This document shows, in pieces, positions 53,607 to 62,375 of a DNA stretch of 64,000 nt. Within the stretch, counting starts at the first letter, position 1. Every line of letters begins with the position of its first letter. The translations under genes were made by a program, and so were the position numbers. Origin of the DNA: Lentisphaeria bacterium (lineage in GTDB: Bacteria > Verrucomicrobiota > Lentisphaeria > Victivallales > Victivallaceae); contig JALEMG010000009.1 of assembly GCA_022768375.1 (NCBI GenBank), positions 1-64,000 of the forward strand, read 5' to 3'. Below the pieces are notes generated by a model. That model was not told the origin of the DNA. It saw only the letters and a list, made by a program, of their open reading frames with translations, and searched no databases.

Positions 53607-54938
53607 ATGACCTCAATGCAGTGGAAAAACTTGCTCTCGCCGCATCGGTTGGGCAGCGGCGAGCCGGGGCGCATCACCCCGGAGCGGTCGCCGTTTCAGC
53701 GGGATTTCGACCGGATCGTTTTCTCCGGCAGTTTCCGCAGGCTTCAGGATAAAACCCAGGTCTTCCCCTTAAGCGGCAACGACTACGTCCGCACCCGGCT
53801 GACCCACAGTCTGGAAACCAGCAGCATCGCCCGCAGTCTCGGGACCGCCGCCGGAGTTTTCATCTGCCGGGAGTTCGATACCGGAGGCGCCCATCCCAGC
53901 GACATCGGCGCGGCGGCGGCCGCCGCCGCGCTCGCCCACGACATCGGCAATCCGCCGCTGGGACACGCGGGAGAGGAGGCGATCCGGGACTGGTTTGAAA
54001 ATTCCGCCGTGGGCCGGGAGATGCAGGACGAAATGACCCTGCCCGAGCAGGCCGATTTCCGCAAGTACGACGGCAACGCGCAGGGGTTCCGCATCCTCGC
54101 CCGCCTGGAAATGCCGGATCACGTCGGCGGCATGCAGTTGACCTGTGCCACCCTCGGCACGTTTGCCAAGTACCCCGGTTCCGCGACGAGCAGACTGAAA
54201 AAGTGCGGAGTATTCCAGCAGGATTTCGCTTTGTTCGCCGAAGTCGCCGAATCCTGCGGCATGCTGCCGGACGGCGACGCCGCATGGCACCGGCACCCGC
54301 TCAGTTTTCTTCTGGAGGCGGCGGACGACATTGCCTATCTTACCGTGGATTTCGAAGACGCGCTGCGAATGGGACTGATCGAATACGGCGAACTGGAGCG
54401 GCTGTTTCTGGAGATCATCGACAGCGAACACTCCCGGGAGTACGTCAACACCCTGCCCTCGCCGCCGCGCAAGGCGGAATTCCTGCGGGCTCGGGCCATC
54501 GGCGTGCTGGTCCGGGCCGCCGCCGACCAGTTCATCGCCCGCCACGACGAACTGCTGGCCGGAACATGGAAAACCCCGCTGACCGAAGCGATCCCCCAGC
54601 GGGAGACCCTCGCCCGGATCCGGGAGCGCAGCGTGACCAACATCTACAACCACCGTTCCGTGGCCGAAGTCGTCGGCGCGGGGTTTGAACTGGTCACCGG
54701 CATGCTGGATGCCTTCATGCCGTGCCTGAACGAACTGGCCCGCGAACAGTCCGGAGGCCGCCGGGCCAGTTGCCGCAGCAGAAGGATCGGCGCGATGCTG
54801 CCCGACCTCGCCGTCCCCGGAGTGTGCACCGGGACCCCGGCGTACTGCCGGATGCTGCGGATGCTGGATTACATCTCCGGGATGAGCGATCATTACGCGG
54901 TGTCACTGTATCAGAAACTGAAGGGGATATCACTGTGA
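53607..54938 (+). CDS. dgt: dGTPase (HD-domain dNTP triphosphohydrolase)
   Basis: The 443-aa protein has the dGTPase start RSPFQRDFDRIVFSGSFRRLQDKTQVFPL, RTRLTHSLETSSIARSLG, and the HD metal motif LAHDIGNPPLGHAGEEAI. A later LEAADDIAYLTVDFEDAL gives the final Asp. It splits dGTP to deoxyguanosine and triphosphate, tuning dNTP pools or limiting phage. ATG follows AGGAGAATT. First of five overlapping or closely spaced genes; the GTG of the kinase overlaps its stop. Confidence 0.92.
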   Translation: MTSMQWKNLLSPHRLGSGEPGRITPERSPFQRDFDRIVFSGSFRRLQDKTQVFPLSGNDYVRTRLTHSLETSSIARSLGTAAGVFICREFDTGGAHPSDIGAAAAAAALAHDIGNPPLGHAGEEAIRDWFENSAVGREMQDEMTLPEQADFRKYDGNAQGFRILARLEMPDHVGGMQLTCATLGTFAKYPGSATSRLKKCGVFQQDFALFAEVAESCGMLPDGDAAWHRHPLSFLLEAADDIAYLTVDFEDALRMGLIEYGELERLFLEIIDSEHSREYVNTLPSPPRKAEFLRARAIGVLVRAAADQFIARHDELLAGTWKTPLTEAIPQRETLARIRERSVTNIYNHRSVAEVVGAGFELVTGMLDAFMPCLNELAREQSGGRRASCRSRRIGAMLPDLAVPGVCTGTPAYCRMLRMLDYISGMSDHYAVSLYQKLKGISL

Positions 54939-55990
54939 GCAACGTCAATGTCAACGGATTGTCGGGCCGCGAAATCGCCGGATGCGAATTGCTCCGGGAG
55001 TTGGGCAGCGGCAGCAGCGGCGTCGTCTATCTGGCCAATCAGAAACGGCTGGACCGGCTGGTGGCGTGCAAACTGCTGCGCGTCGAGAACACGGAAGATC
55101 AACTTTTCGTCAAAAGTCTTTTCGCCGAAGCGCGCAACGCGGCCAAACTCGCCCACCCCAACGTGGTCCAGGCGCTGGACGTCGGCGTCACCGAGGACGG
55201 CATCAATTACTTCATCATGGAGTACGCCGACGGAAGTTCCCTGGAGACCATCCGGCTGGAGCATCCGGAGATCATCTCCCCCCGATTTCTGCTGGACCTC
55301 TCGCTGCAACTGGCCGGAGCGCTGGATTACGCATGGGAAAACTATTCCATGATCCACGGCGATATCAAACCGGGCAACATGCTCATCCGCAGCAACGATC
55401 ACCAACTGAAACTCTGCGATCTCGGTCTGGCCCACAGCACGGCCGGTGAAGACGATTCCACCGCGGACGACGTCATGGTCACTCCGCTCTACGCCGCGCC
55501 GGAGATCATCCGCCGCCAGAAGCGGACGCCGGACCCCCGCAGCGACATTTACAGTTTCGGCGTCATGCTCTACGAACTCTGCTGCGGAGCCGCGCCCTTC
55601 CGGGGGTCGCTGGAGGAAATCATCGAGGGACACCTCGCCGTCACCCCGCAGCCCCTGATCCGTCAGAATCCGGATATGGACGGCGAAATGGCCGCTTTCA
55701 TCGACCGAATGCTGAAAAAAGACCCCGCCGAACGTCCCGCCAACTGGAAGGAAGTCCGTTCCGTCCTCGGCGCCGTCCGCAAGCGGCTCTACCCGGACGC
55801 CATGCCCATTGTGGCGGTTTCCGGCAATGCCCCGGTCACCGGTCAGACCCGGACCGCCGTCACCGGTTCGTTCGGGGATGAAGTTCCGAAAACTCCCGGA
55901 TTCCTCGCCCGCCATCCCATGCTGCTCCCGGCCGTACTGCTGGCGGTCATCCTGCTGGCGGTGGGGGCGATCCTGCTTCAAATGCGGTAA
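54935..55990 (+). CDS. Hanks-type Ser/Thr protein kinase with C-terminal membrane helix
   Basis: The 351-aa protein starts at a GTG overlapping the dgt stop, with AAGGGG upstream. Kinase motifs: LGSGSSGVVYLA (Gly loop, 23-34), CKLL (Lys46), HGDIKPGN (Asp143, Asn148), CDLG (Asp162, in place of DFG), and APEIIRRQ. The HRD arginine is Gly, so activation-loop phosphorylation is probably not needed. A single helix (LLPAVLLAVILLAVGAILL) ends the protein, so the kinase is cytoplasmic and tail-anchored with no extracellular sensor. Substrate unknown. Confidence 0.9.
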   Translation: MSNVNVNGLSGREIAGCELLRELGSGSSGVVYLANQKRLDRLVACKLLRVENTEDQLFVKSLFAEARNAAKLAHPNVVQALDVGVTEDGINYFIMEYADGSSLETIRLEHPEIISPRFLLDLSLQLAGALDYAWENYSMIHGDIKPGNMLIRSNDHQLKLCDLGLAHSTAGEDDSTADDVMVTPLYAAPEIIRRQKRTPDPRSDIYSFGVMLYELCCGAAPFRGSLEEIIEGHLAVTPQPLIRQNPDMDGEMAAFIDRMLKKDPAERPANWKEVRSVLGAVRKRLYPDAMPIVAVSGNAPVTGQTRTAVTGSFGDEVPKTPGFLARHPMLLPAVLLAVILLAVGAILLQMR

Positions 55991-55999
55991 GGCCGTCCC

Positions 56000-56845
56000 A
56001 TGCGAATCGTGAATTTCGACACGGTCGCCGAAGCGGTGACCGATCTGTGCGGCCGGGCCGCCTGCGATCTGCCGCACGACGTGCTGTCCGCGCTGCGCGA
56101 CGCGGGGACCCGGGAACGCGGCGAACTGGCCGGAGACTTTTTCGCCCAGTACCTCCGCAATGCGGAACTGGCGGCGACGGAACGCCTGCCGCTGTGTCAG
56201 GACACCGGATTCGCGGTATTTTTCGCGGAGATGGGGCGGGACGCGGTGCTGGACCGCGGCACGCTGTACGACGCGGTGACCGCGGGGACCCGGGAGGGAT
56301 ACCGGCGGTTCTTTCTGCGCAAATCCATCGTGGCGGACCCGTTGTTCGACCGGAAAAACACCACCGACAACACGCCGGTCATCCTGCATCTTTCCCAAGT
56401 GCCGGGAGACCGGATCAAACTCGTTCTCGCCCCCAAAGGCGGCGGATCGGAAAACATGAGCGCCCTGCGGATGCTCAAGCCATCGGAGGGACGGCGGGGC
56501 GTGGCGGACTTCGTAACGGACGCCGTCATCTGCGCCGGCGGCAACCCCTGCCCTCCCACCATCGTGGGCGTCGGCATCGGCGGCACCATGGAGTACGCGG
56601 CTTATCTGGCGAAACGGGCGCTGCTGCGTCCCGTGGGGAAGCCATCCCCCGATCCCCGTTACGCGGAACTGGAAGCGGAGATATTGGAACGGATCAACGC
56701 CTCCGGCGTCGGCGCACAGGGGCTGGGCGGCGACATCACCGCGCTGGCCGTCCATATCGAATTTCATCCCTGCCATCTGGCCAGTCTGCCGGTGGCGGTC
56801 AATCTCAACTGTCATGCCGCCCGGCACGCGGAGGTGATCCTGTGA
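56000..56845 (+). CDS. Class I fumarase/tartrate dehydratase, alpha subunit
   Basis: The 281-aa protein carries the three 4Fe-4S cysteines of the family in LPLCQDTGFAVFF, GGNPCPPTIVGVGIGG and VAVNLNCHAARHAEVIL. LAPKGGGSENMS is the substrate loop. With the beta subunit it would hydrate fumarate to malate or dehydrate L-tartrate; the two-subunit form is common in anaerobes. It follows the kinase by 9 bp and overlaps the beta gene. Confidence 0.9.
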   Translation: MRIVNFDTVAEAVTDLCGRAACDLPHDVLSALRDAGTRERGELAGDFFAQYLRNAELAATERLPLCQDTGFAVFFAEMGRDAVLDRGTLYDAVTAGTREGYRRFFLRKSIVADPLFDRKNTTDNTPVILHLSQVPGDRIKLVLAPKGGGSENMSALRMLKPSEGRRGVADFVTDAVICAGGNPCPPTIVGVGIGGTMEYAAYLAKRALLRPVGKPSPDPRYAELEAEILERINASGVGAQGLGGDITALAVHIEFHPCHLASLPVAVNLNCHAARHAEVIL

Positions 56846-57369
56846 AAATCCAACTGCGCACACCGCTGGACGAGACCGCGGTCCGCGCCCTGCGCGCGGG
56901 CGACCGGGTCCAGTTGTCCGGAGTCGTCTACACCGGCCGGGACGCGGCTCACAAGCGGCTCGTCGCCATGCTGGACGCGGGCGAAAAACTGCCGGTGGAA
57001 TTGTCCGGTCAGGCCATTTACTTCGTCGGCCCCTGCCCCGCGCCGCCGGGACGTCCCATCGGTTCGGCAGGTCCGACCACCAGCGGCCGGATGGACGCCT
57101 ACTCCCCCCGGCTCATCGCGGAATGCGGTCTGCGGGCAATGATCGGCAAAGGCGACCGGAACGCCGCCGTCCGAGCGGCCATGCGGAATCACGGCTGTGT
57201 CTACTTCGCCGCCACCGGCGGAGCGGGCGCGCTGATCGCCCGTTCGATCGTCCGCGCGGAGGTCGTCGCTTTCCCCGACCTCGGCCCGGAAGCGATCTAC
57301 CGTCTGGAACTCGACCGTCTGGAACTCGTCGTCGCCATCGATGCCGACGGCAACTCCCTGTACCGCTGA
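56842..57369 (+). CDS. Class I fumarase/tartrate dehydratase, beta subunit
   Basis: The 175-aa protein begins at a GTG overlapping the alpha stop, with the near-perfect GGAGGTGAT site upstream. Family blocks are LSGVVYTGRDAAHKRLVAML, YFVGPCPAPPGRPIGSAGPTTSGRMDAY, and MIGKGDR with the catalytic Lys region; it ends with PEAIYRLELDRLELVVAIDADG. It completes the alpha-beta dehydratase. Confidence 0.9.
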   Translation: MKIQLRTPLDETAVRALRAGDRVQLSGVVYTGRDAAHKRLVAMLDAGEKLPVELSGQAIYFVGPCPAPPGRPIGSAGPTTSGRMDAYSPRLIAECGLRAMIGKGDRNAAVRAAMRNHGCVYFAATGGAGALIARSIVRAEVVAFPDLGPEAIYRLELDRLELVVAIDADGNSLYR

Positions 57370-57398
57370 ACCACCTTCACCCGAAATGGAGTCCGCAT

Positions 57399-58826
57399 AT
57401 GAATGACCTCATCGCGCTGCAACCCGCCGACGTCTGGAATTTTTTCGCCCTGATCTGTTCCATTCCCCACCCCTCCGGTCATGAACGCGCCCTGACGGAG
57501 GCGCTCCGCGACGCCGCCCGCGACGCCGGACTTGCCGCCCGCATGGACGCTGCCGGAAACCTCCGCATCGACCGCCCCGCCGCGCCGGGTCTGGAAGCCG
57601 CGCCGACGGTGATCCTGCAGGGCCATCTGGACATGGTGCCGGAGAGCGATCATCCCTTCGATTTTCTCACCGAGCCGATCAATCCCCGCGTCGACGGGGA
57701 TTGGGTCCGCGCCGACGGCACGACGCTGGGAGGGGACAACGGCATCGGCGCGGCCCACATCATGGCGCTCCTGTGCGACCCGGAACTGCGGTGCGGTCCG
57801 CTGGCCGGAGTTTTCACGGTGGAGGAGGAGACCGGCATGGGCGGCGCGGCCCGTATCGCTCCGGAATTTCTCGCCGGGGATTTCCTGCTCAACTGCGACC
57901 ACGACAACGGCGAGGGGTTCTGCATCGGCTGCGCCGGCGGAGCCCGGCAGACATTCACCTTCGCTCCGAAGTGGGAAAGCGCCGCCGGGAACGGCGTGCT
58001 CGTAACGCTGACCGGACTGCCCGGCGGTCACTCCGGGAACTGCATCCATCTGGACCGGGGCAACGCCATCCGTTTTCTGGCGGAGTTTCTCGATCTGCAC
58101 CCGGAACTGCGCCTTGCCGCGCTGGATGCCGGACGGGTCGACAACGCCATCCCGTCCGAAGCCGTCGCCCGCGCCGTCACCCCCGCGCCGCCGTCCGAGT
58201 TGCAGCGGGCCGCGGACGCATTCGCACTGCTGGTGAAAAAGGAGTGCGCCAACGCCGGCGACATGCGCCTTGCCGTCACCCCCGCGCCGCCGCCGGACGC
58301 GGTCTGGGACGAAGATTCCCGGCGGCGGATCGTTTCCGCCCTCGCGCTGGCCCCCGACGGGGTTATCGTCTGGTCGGAGGAGTTCGGCGTGCCCCGGGAC
58401 AGTTCCAATCTGGCCGTCGTCCGCACCGCGGAGGGCAAGGTGACGGTCTCCACCAGTCAGCGCAGTCTGGAGGACGCGGCCCGGGACCGGGTCTGTGCGC
58501 TGATCGCGGAACACTTCCGTTTGTTCGGCGCCGAAGCGCGGAAAGGCCACGTCTACCCGGCCACCACGCCCGGCCCCCAATCCCGACTGCGGCAACTCGC
58601 CCGACGCATCTGGGCGGAGATGGGACACCCGGATCAGGTGACCGTCGTCCACGCCGGGTTGGAAACCGGCTGGTTCTCCCTCAAAAATTCGGCGCTGGAA
58701 ATCGTCTCCTGCGGGCCGCACATTGAGGAGTACCACACCCCCCGGGAACGGGTCTCCATCGCTTCAGTGGCGGAATTCGACCGCTTTCTCCGCCGTCTGC
58801 TGCGGGAAATCCCGCTCCAGTTGTGA
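57399..58826 (+). CDS. M20 family aminoacyl-histidine dipeptidase (PepD-like)
   Basis: The 475-aa protein shows the PepD/carnosinase plan: ICSIPHPSGHERALTEAL, VILQGHLDMVPES (His, Asp), TTLGGDNGIGAAH (Asp), VFTVEEETGMGGA (Glu-Glu), LNCDHDNGEGFCIGCAGG, and the late PHIEEYHTPRERVSIASV (His). It cleaves small dipeptides using two zinc ions in the cytoplasm. Last gene of the dgt operon; it overlaps the convergent BtuF-like gene by 63 bp. ATG has GGAG upstream. Confidence 0.9.
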   Translation: MNDLIALQPADVWNFFALICSIPHPSGHERALTEALRDAARDAGLAARMDAAGNLRIDRPAAPGLEAAPTVILQGHLDMVPESDHPFDFLTEPINPRVDGDWVRADGTTLGGDNGIGAAHIMALLCDPELRCGPLAGVFTVEEETGMGGAARIAPEFLAGDFLLNCDHDNGEGFCIGCAGGARQTFTFAPKWESAAGNGVLVTLTGLPGGHSGNCIHLDRGNAIRFLAEFLDLHPELRLAALDAGRVDNAIPSEAVARAVTPAPPSELQRAADAFALLVKKECANAGDMRLAVTPAPPPDAVWDEDSRRRIVSALALAPDGVIVWSEEFGVPRDSSNLAVVRTAEGKVTVSTSQRSLEDAARDRVCALIAEHFRLFGAEARKGHVYPATTPGPQSRLRQLARRIWAEMGHPDQVTVVHAGLETGWFSLKNSALEIVSCGPHIEEYHTPRERVSIASVAEFDRFLRRLLREIPLQL

Positions 58827-59609
58827 CCGCAGCGCCTCCAGCGCCGCCGGCATGCGCGGCGTGAGCCGGCAGATATCCTCAATGGCCGGGAAAAGAAACC
58901 GTCCGGCTTTCACTGCGGCGAGGTTGCGGTATTCCCCCCGGGAGAAGTATTTCCGCGCGGATGCCTCCGGCACGAAACTGACGATCACCTCCGGGTCGGC
59001 GGCATGAATGACCTCCGTACTCAGCACGAAGTAGTTCTCCGCCGCGCCCGCCGCGATATTGTCCAGTCCCGCCAGCGCCAGCGCGTCGGTGACGAAACTT
59101 CCCCGCCCGCAACTGACCACCGGCGGCAGTCCCAGCACCACCAGCGCCCGCATCCGGCGCCGGACCGGATGCCGCCGCAACTGCTCCAGTTTGGCGCGCA
59201 GTTCTCCGGCCAGCCGGTCGCCCGCCCGCGCCCGGCCGAGGATCCGGCCCACTTCGGCCACGTTGTCCGGCAGGTCGTCCATCGTCCGCGCCGGCAGCAG
59301 TACCACCCTGACCCCGCATCGCTTCAGCATGTCCCACTGGGGGCCGGGCGCCGCCATGTCGGTCAGTACGAACTTCGCACCGCTTTTCAGCACCGGTTCC
59401 ACGAAGGGACGCCCCAGGTCTCCGACGACGGGGGTCCTCTCCGCCGCCGCCTGATCGCAGGCCGAACTCCGCCCGACCAGTTGCGTTCCGCCGTCCAGCG
59501 CCAGAATCATTTTCGTCACCGCCGGAGAAAGTGAAACCACCTTCACCGGCGCTTCCGCGGCCGCGACAACCCTCAGCGCCGCCAGTGCCAATACCATCAT
59601 CCGCTTCAT
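58764..59609 (-). CDS. BtuF/TroA-like periplasmic binding protein
   Basis: The 281-aa protein begins with a signal peptide (MKRMMVLALAALRVVAAAEA) and has the helical-backbone metal-receptor plan: VKVVSLSPAVTKMILALDGGTQLVGRSSACD, VVGDLGRPFVEPVLKSGAKFVL, then ALVVLGLPPVVSCGRGSFVTDALALAGLDNIA. Such proteins deliver cobalamin, haem or siderophores to an ABC importer. No permease or ATPase gene is adjacent, so it must partner with one elsewhere or act alone. It overlaps pepD by 63 bp, convergently. Confidence 0.82.
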   Translation of the reverse strand: MKRMMVLALAALRVVAAAEAPVKVVSLSPAVTKMILALDGGTQLVGRSSACDQAAAERTPVVGDLGRPFVEPVLKSGAKFVLTDMAAPGPQWDMLKRCGVRVVLLPARTMDDLPDNVAEVGRILGRARAGDRLAGELRAKLEQLRRHPVRRRMRALVVLGLPPVVSCGRGSFVTDALALAGLDNIAAGAAENYFVLSTEVIHAADPEVIVSFVPEASARKYFSRGEYRNLAAVKAGRFLFPAIEDICRLTPRMPAALEALRSQLERDFPQQTAEKAVEFRH

Positions 59610-59652
59610 CGCATCGTCCTTTCTTCATCGCGGGCAATCTCCGCTCCGGCAT

Positions 59653-59681
59653 AATGTATCCCCGCTTTTTGCGGATTGCCA
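59653..59681 (-). promoter_or_regulatory. Promoter of the BtuF-like gene
   Basis: Minus strand TGGCAA (59676-59681), 17 bp, TACATT (59653-59658). Confidence 0.6.
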
Positions 59682-59682
59682 C

Positions 59683-59711
59683 TTGCGAAAACACCTTTTC
59701 CGTGATATGTT
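59683..59711 (+). promoter_or_regulatory. Promoter of the MFS transporter gene
   Basis: TTGCGA (59683-59688), 17 bp, TATGTT (59706-59711); back to back with the BtuF-like promoter. Confidence 0.6.
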
Positions 59712-59749
59712 ATACGGAGACAGTTATTTTTTCAGGAACCTCCGTTTTC

Positions 59750-61042
59750 ATGAACAACTTCGCCTCCACGCTGAGCGCCGGACAGCGGCGCGATCTCCGG
59801 ATCCGGACTTATGTCGCCACATGGTTCGGCGGATTCTCCGATCTGATGCTGGACAATTCCGCCCTCATCATCATCTATCTCACGATGCTTCAGGCGGGAA
59901 ACGCCGCGGCCATGCTCTCCACCGGACTGACCTCGCTGGTTCAGATGTTCACCCTGATCCCCATGGCCGGCGTGGTGGACCGATTCGGGCCGCAGCGGGT
60001 CATTTCCGTCTCCGGGATCACCGCGTGCGCGGGACTGCTGCTGACCGCATGCGCCCCGATCTTCGGTGATTCGGCCAAATTCGCCGCTCTCGCCGGGATC
60101 GCGGGATTCTGTCTCTCCAAGCCGCTGTGGAACGCCTCGTGGTACACCGTGCTGAACTGTATCCTGCTCCCGGAGGAACGCGCGAAATTCTTCGGGTTCA
60201 TGCGCTTTTCCTACAGCATCATCACCGGCGGACTGTTCTTTCTGCTGGGATTGGCCATGGGAAAAAATCCGCCGCTGCTGCTGCTTCAGGCCGCCATCGC
60301 CGTCATCGGACTGCTGGTGCTGGGACGCAGTTTCCTCATCGTCACCATGCCGCTGCCGCCGCACGTGCCGCGGCATTACGACCTCAAAGGCTCGCTGGCG
60401 ATCTCGATCCGCAACAGCCCGCTGAACGGATTCTCCGTGTACGCCGGGTTCATGATGCTGGCCTTTGCCCCGGTCCTGCCCATGGCGATGCTCTATCTGA
60501 AAAAAGGGCTGGATCTGCCGGCGGACGCGGTGCAGATGCTCTCCTGCGCCTGCATTGCGGGCAGCGTCTGCGGGTATTTCCTCTACGACAAGATCGTGAA
60601 AAAATTCGGTCTCCGGGTCCTGGAACTCTCTTTGCACGGGCTTTTTATTCTCGTCGCGCTGGCACTGGCATTCTGCGGGAAAAACGTTCCCGGCGCGGAA
60701 TATCTGGTGGCGCTCCTGCTTTTCGTCGGCAACTTCGCCTACGCCTGCTTCTTCTGCGCGTTTTCACAGGAGATCCTCGCGCTGGCCCGCCCCGGCAATA
60801 CGACCATGGCCGCCGCATTCGCCAACACCTACATGCAGACGGGCATGGCCTGCGGCAGGGGAGCGGCCAGTTTTCTGCTCGGCTGCGGGGCGCTCTCGAC
60901 CCGATGGCGGATGTTGGAGATGCCGTTTACGGATTTCCAGACACTGTTTCTGATTTGCGCCGGACTGGCGTTTTTCGGGCTGACGTTTATTTTCTGTCTG
61001 CCCAGCGTCGTGCCGAAGCATGAAGATTATTACGAACCGTAG
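59750..61042 (+). CDS. MFS transporter
   Basis: The 430-aa protein has about twelve hydrophobic segments. The loop between helices 2 and 3 (GVVDRFGPQRVISVSG) matches the MFS G-x3-D-x2-G-x-[RK] pattern, and LYDKIVKKFGLRVLE is its second-half equivalent. A helical half-repeat is visible. Substrate is unknown; the layout is that of drug or metabolite exporters (MFS_1). It is divergent from the BtuF-like gene. The ribosome binding site is weak (CAGGAA). Confidence 0.8.
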   Translation: MNNFASTLSAGQRRDLRIRTYVATWFGGFSDLMLDNSALIIIYLTMLQAGNAAAMLSTGLTSLVQMFTLIPMAGVVDRFGPQRVISVSGITACAGLLLTACAPIFGDSAKFAALAGIAGFCLSKPLWNASWYTVLNCILLPEERAKFFGFMRFSYSIITGGLFFLLGLAMGKNPPLLLLQAAIAVIGLLVLGRSFLIVTMPLPPHVPRHYDLKGSLAISIRNSPLNGFSVYAGFMMLAFAPVLPMAMLYLKKGLDLPADAVQMLSCACIAGSVCGYFLYDKIVKKFGLRVLELSLHGLFILVALALAFCGKNVPGAEYLVALLLFVGNFAYACFFCAFSQEILALARPGNTTMAAAFANTYMQTGMACGRGAASFLLGCGALSTRWRMLEMPFTDFQTLFLICAGLAFFGLTFIFCLPSVVPKHEDYYEP

Positions 61043-61045
61043 CCC

Positions 61046-61074
61046 TTGAAAAATCCGTCGCGGCAAGGTACATT
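61046..61074 (+). promoter_or_regulatory. Promoter of the M42 peptidase operon
   Basis: TTGAAA (61046-61051), 17 bp, TACATT (61069-61074). Confidence 0.75.
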
Positions 61075-61116
61075 AAACGGCGGACGCGAATGACCGAATT
61101 TGGAGGAGTATTTTTC

Positions 61117-62184
61117 ATGTTCAATCGAAAAAGTCTTGCTTTTCTGGAAACACTGATGCGGACCGCCAGCCCCTCCGGATACGAGGCGGAAGCGGCGCGG
61201 ACCTTCCGGGATTACCTGTCCGACTGCTGTGACGTCCGGTGCGACGTCATGGGCAACACCATCGCCGCCCTCAATCCCGACGCCCCCATGCGGGTGATGA
61301 TCGACGGCCATTACGACGAGATCGGGTTCCAGATCGTCTACATCTCCGACGAGGGGCTGCTGTATTTCCGCAACAACGGCGGCATCGACAAACTCAACGT
61401 GCCGTCCAGCGAAGTTGATATTCTCACCGCGCGGGGCCGGGTCCCCGGCGTCATCGGAAAAAAACCGATCCACCTCCTCTCCACCGACGAACGCAACAAG
61501 GCGGTGGAACTCAAGGAAATGTGGATCGACATCGGCGCGGAAGACCGGGAGGAGGCGGAGAAACTGGTCTCCGTCGGCGATCCGGTGGTGATGCGGAGCA
61601 ACTTCCGCATGCTCAACGCCAACCGCTTCATCTCCAAAGGCACGGACGACAAGATCGGCGCTTTCATCGTGGCCGAGACCATGCGGACTCTGGCCAAACG
61701 CAAACTCAACGTGGCGGTATTCGGCGTCGGCGCGGTGCAGGAGGAGGTCGGTCTGCGGGGAGCAAGCGCCAGCAGTTTCGCCGTGGCGCCGCAGGTGGGA
61801 TTCGCCATCGACGTGGGATTCGCCACCGATCTGCCGGATGTCCCCAAGAAGCAGTACGGCGACATCGCGCTGGGCAAGGGACCGGCGCTCAACCGCAGTT
61901 GCGACAACAACATCGTCCTCGGGCAAATGCTCCGGGATACGGCCAAAGCGAAAAAAATTCCCTATCAGGAATCCGTTTCCCACCGGGCCACCGGAGGCAC
62001 CGACGCGGCGACGATCCAACTCGTCCGGGGCGGAGTGGCCACCGCGCTGCTCAGCATCCCCAACCGCTACATGCACAGTCAGGTGGAGATGTGCGACCTC
62101 CGGGACGCCTTCGCCGCGGTGCAATTGCTGACGGAAACCATCGCCGCCTTTCGGGGGGACGAATCCTTCCTTCCGGTGCGGTGA
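61117..62184 (+). CDS. M42 family metallopeptidase (glutamyl aminopeptidase/tetrahedral aminopeptidase-like)
   Basis: The 355-aa protein shows all M42 metal-site blocks: RVMIDGHYDEIGF (His, Asp), GTDDKIGAF (Asp), GAVQEEVGLRGA (Glu-Glu), AIDVGFATD (Asp) and the late IPNRYMHSQVEMC (His). M42 enzymes form large dodecameric tetrahedra that trim peptides in the cytoplasm. ATG at 61117 follows GGAGGAG; it stops in TGATG with the next gene's start. Confidence 0.9.
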   Translation: MFNRKSLAFLETLMRTASPSGYEAEAARTFRDYLSDCCDVRCDVMGNTIAALNPDAPMRVMIDGHYDEIGFQIVYISDEGLLYFRNNGGIDKLNVPSSEVDILTARGRVPGVIGKKPIHLLSTDERNKAVELKEMWIDIGAEDREEAEKLVSVGDPVVMRSNFRMLNANRFISKGTDDKIGAFIVAETMRTLAKRKLNVAVFGVGAVQEEVGLRGASASSFAVAPQVGFAIDVGFATDLPDVPKKQYGDIALGKGPALNRSCDNNIVLGQMLRDTAKAKKIPYQESVSHRATGGTDAATIQLVRGGVATALLSIPNRYMHSQVEMCDLRDAFAAVQLLTETIAAFRGDESFLPVR

Positions 62185-62360
62185 TGAAAAAACTCGGAGT
62201 GGCCAATTACGTCAACACCGGCGGATTCAACCGGCTGGCGGGGCGGCCGGCCGCTCCGGGCAGTTGGCAGCCGGAACAGACCTCCCGCCGCTGGCGGACG
62301 TTTCTGGTGCTGCTCGGCGCGACGTTTCTGGGCACGGGGCTGTTGTTTATCGCATTCTAA
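62184..62360 (+). CDS. Small single-pass membrane protein, 58 aa
   Basis: It starts at the ATG that overlaps the M42 stop (TGATG). The product begins MKKLGVANYVNTGGFNRLAG and ends with a clear membrane helix (FLVLLGATFLGTGLLFIAF). Basic residues before the helix (TSRRWR) suggest the N-terminus is cytoplasmic. No family is recognised. Confidence 0.6.
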   Translation: MKKLGVANYVNTGGFNRLAGRPAAPGSWQPEQTSRRWRTFLVLLGATFLGTGLLFIAF

Positions 62361-62375
62361 ATTAAGGAACGGTTC

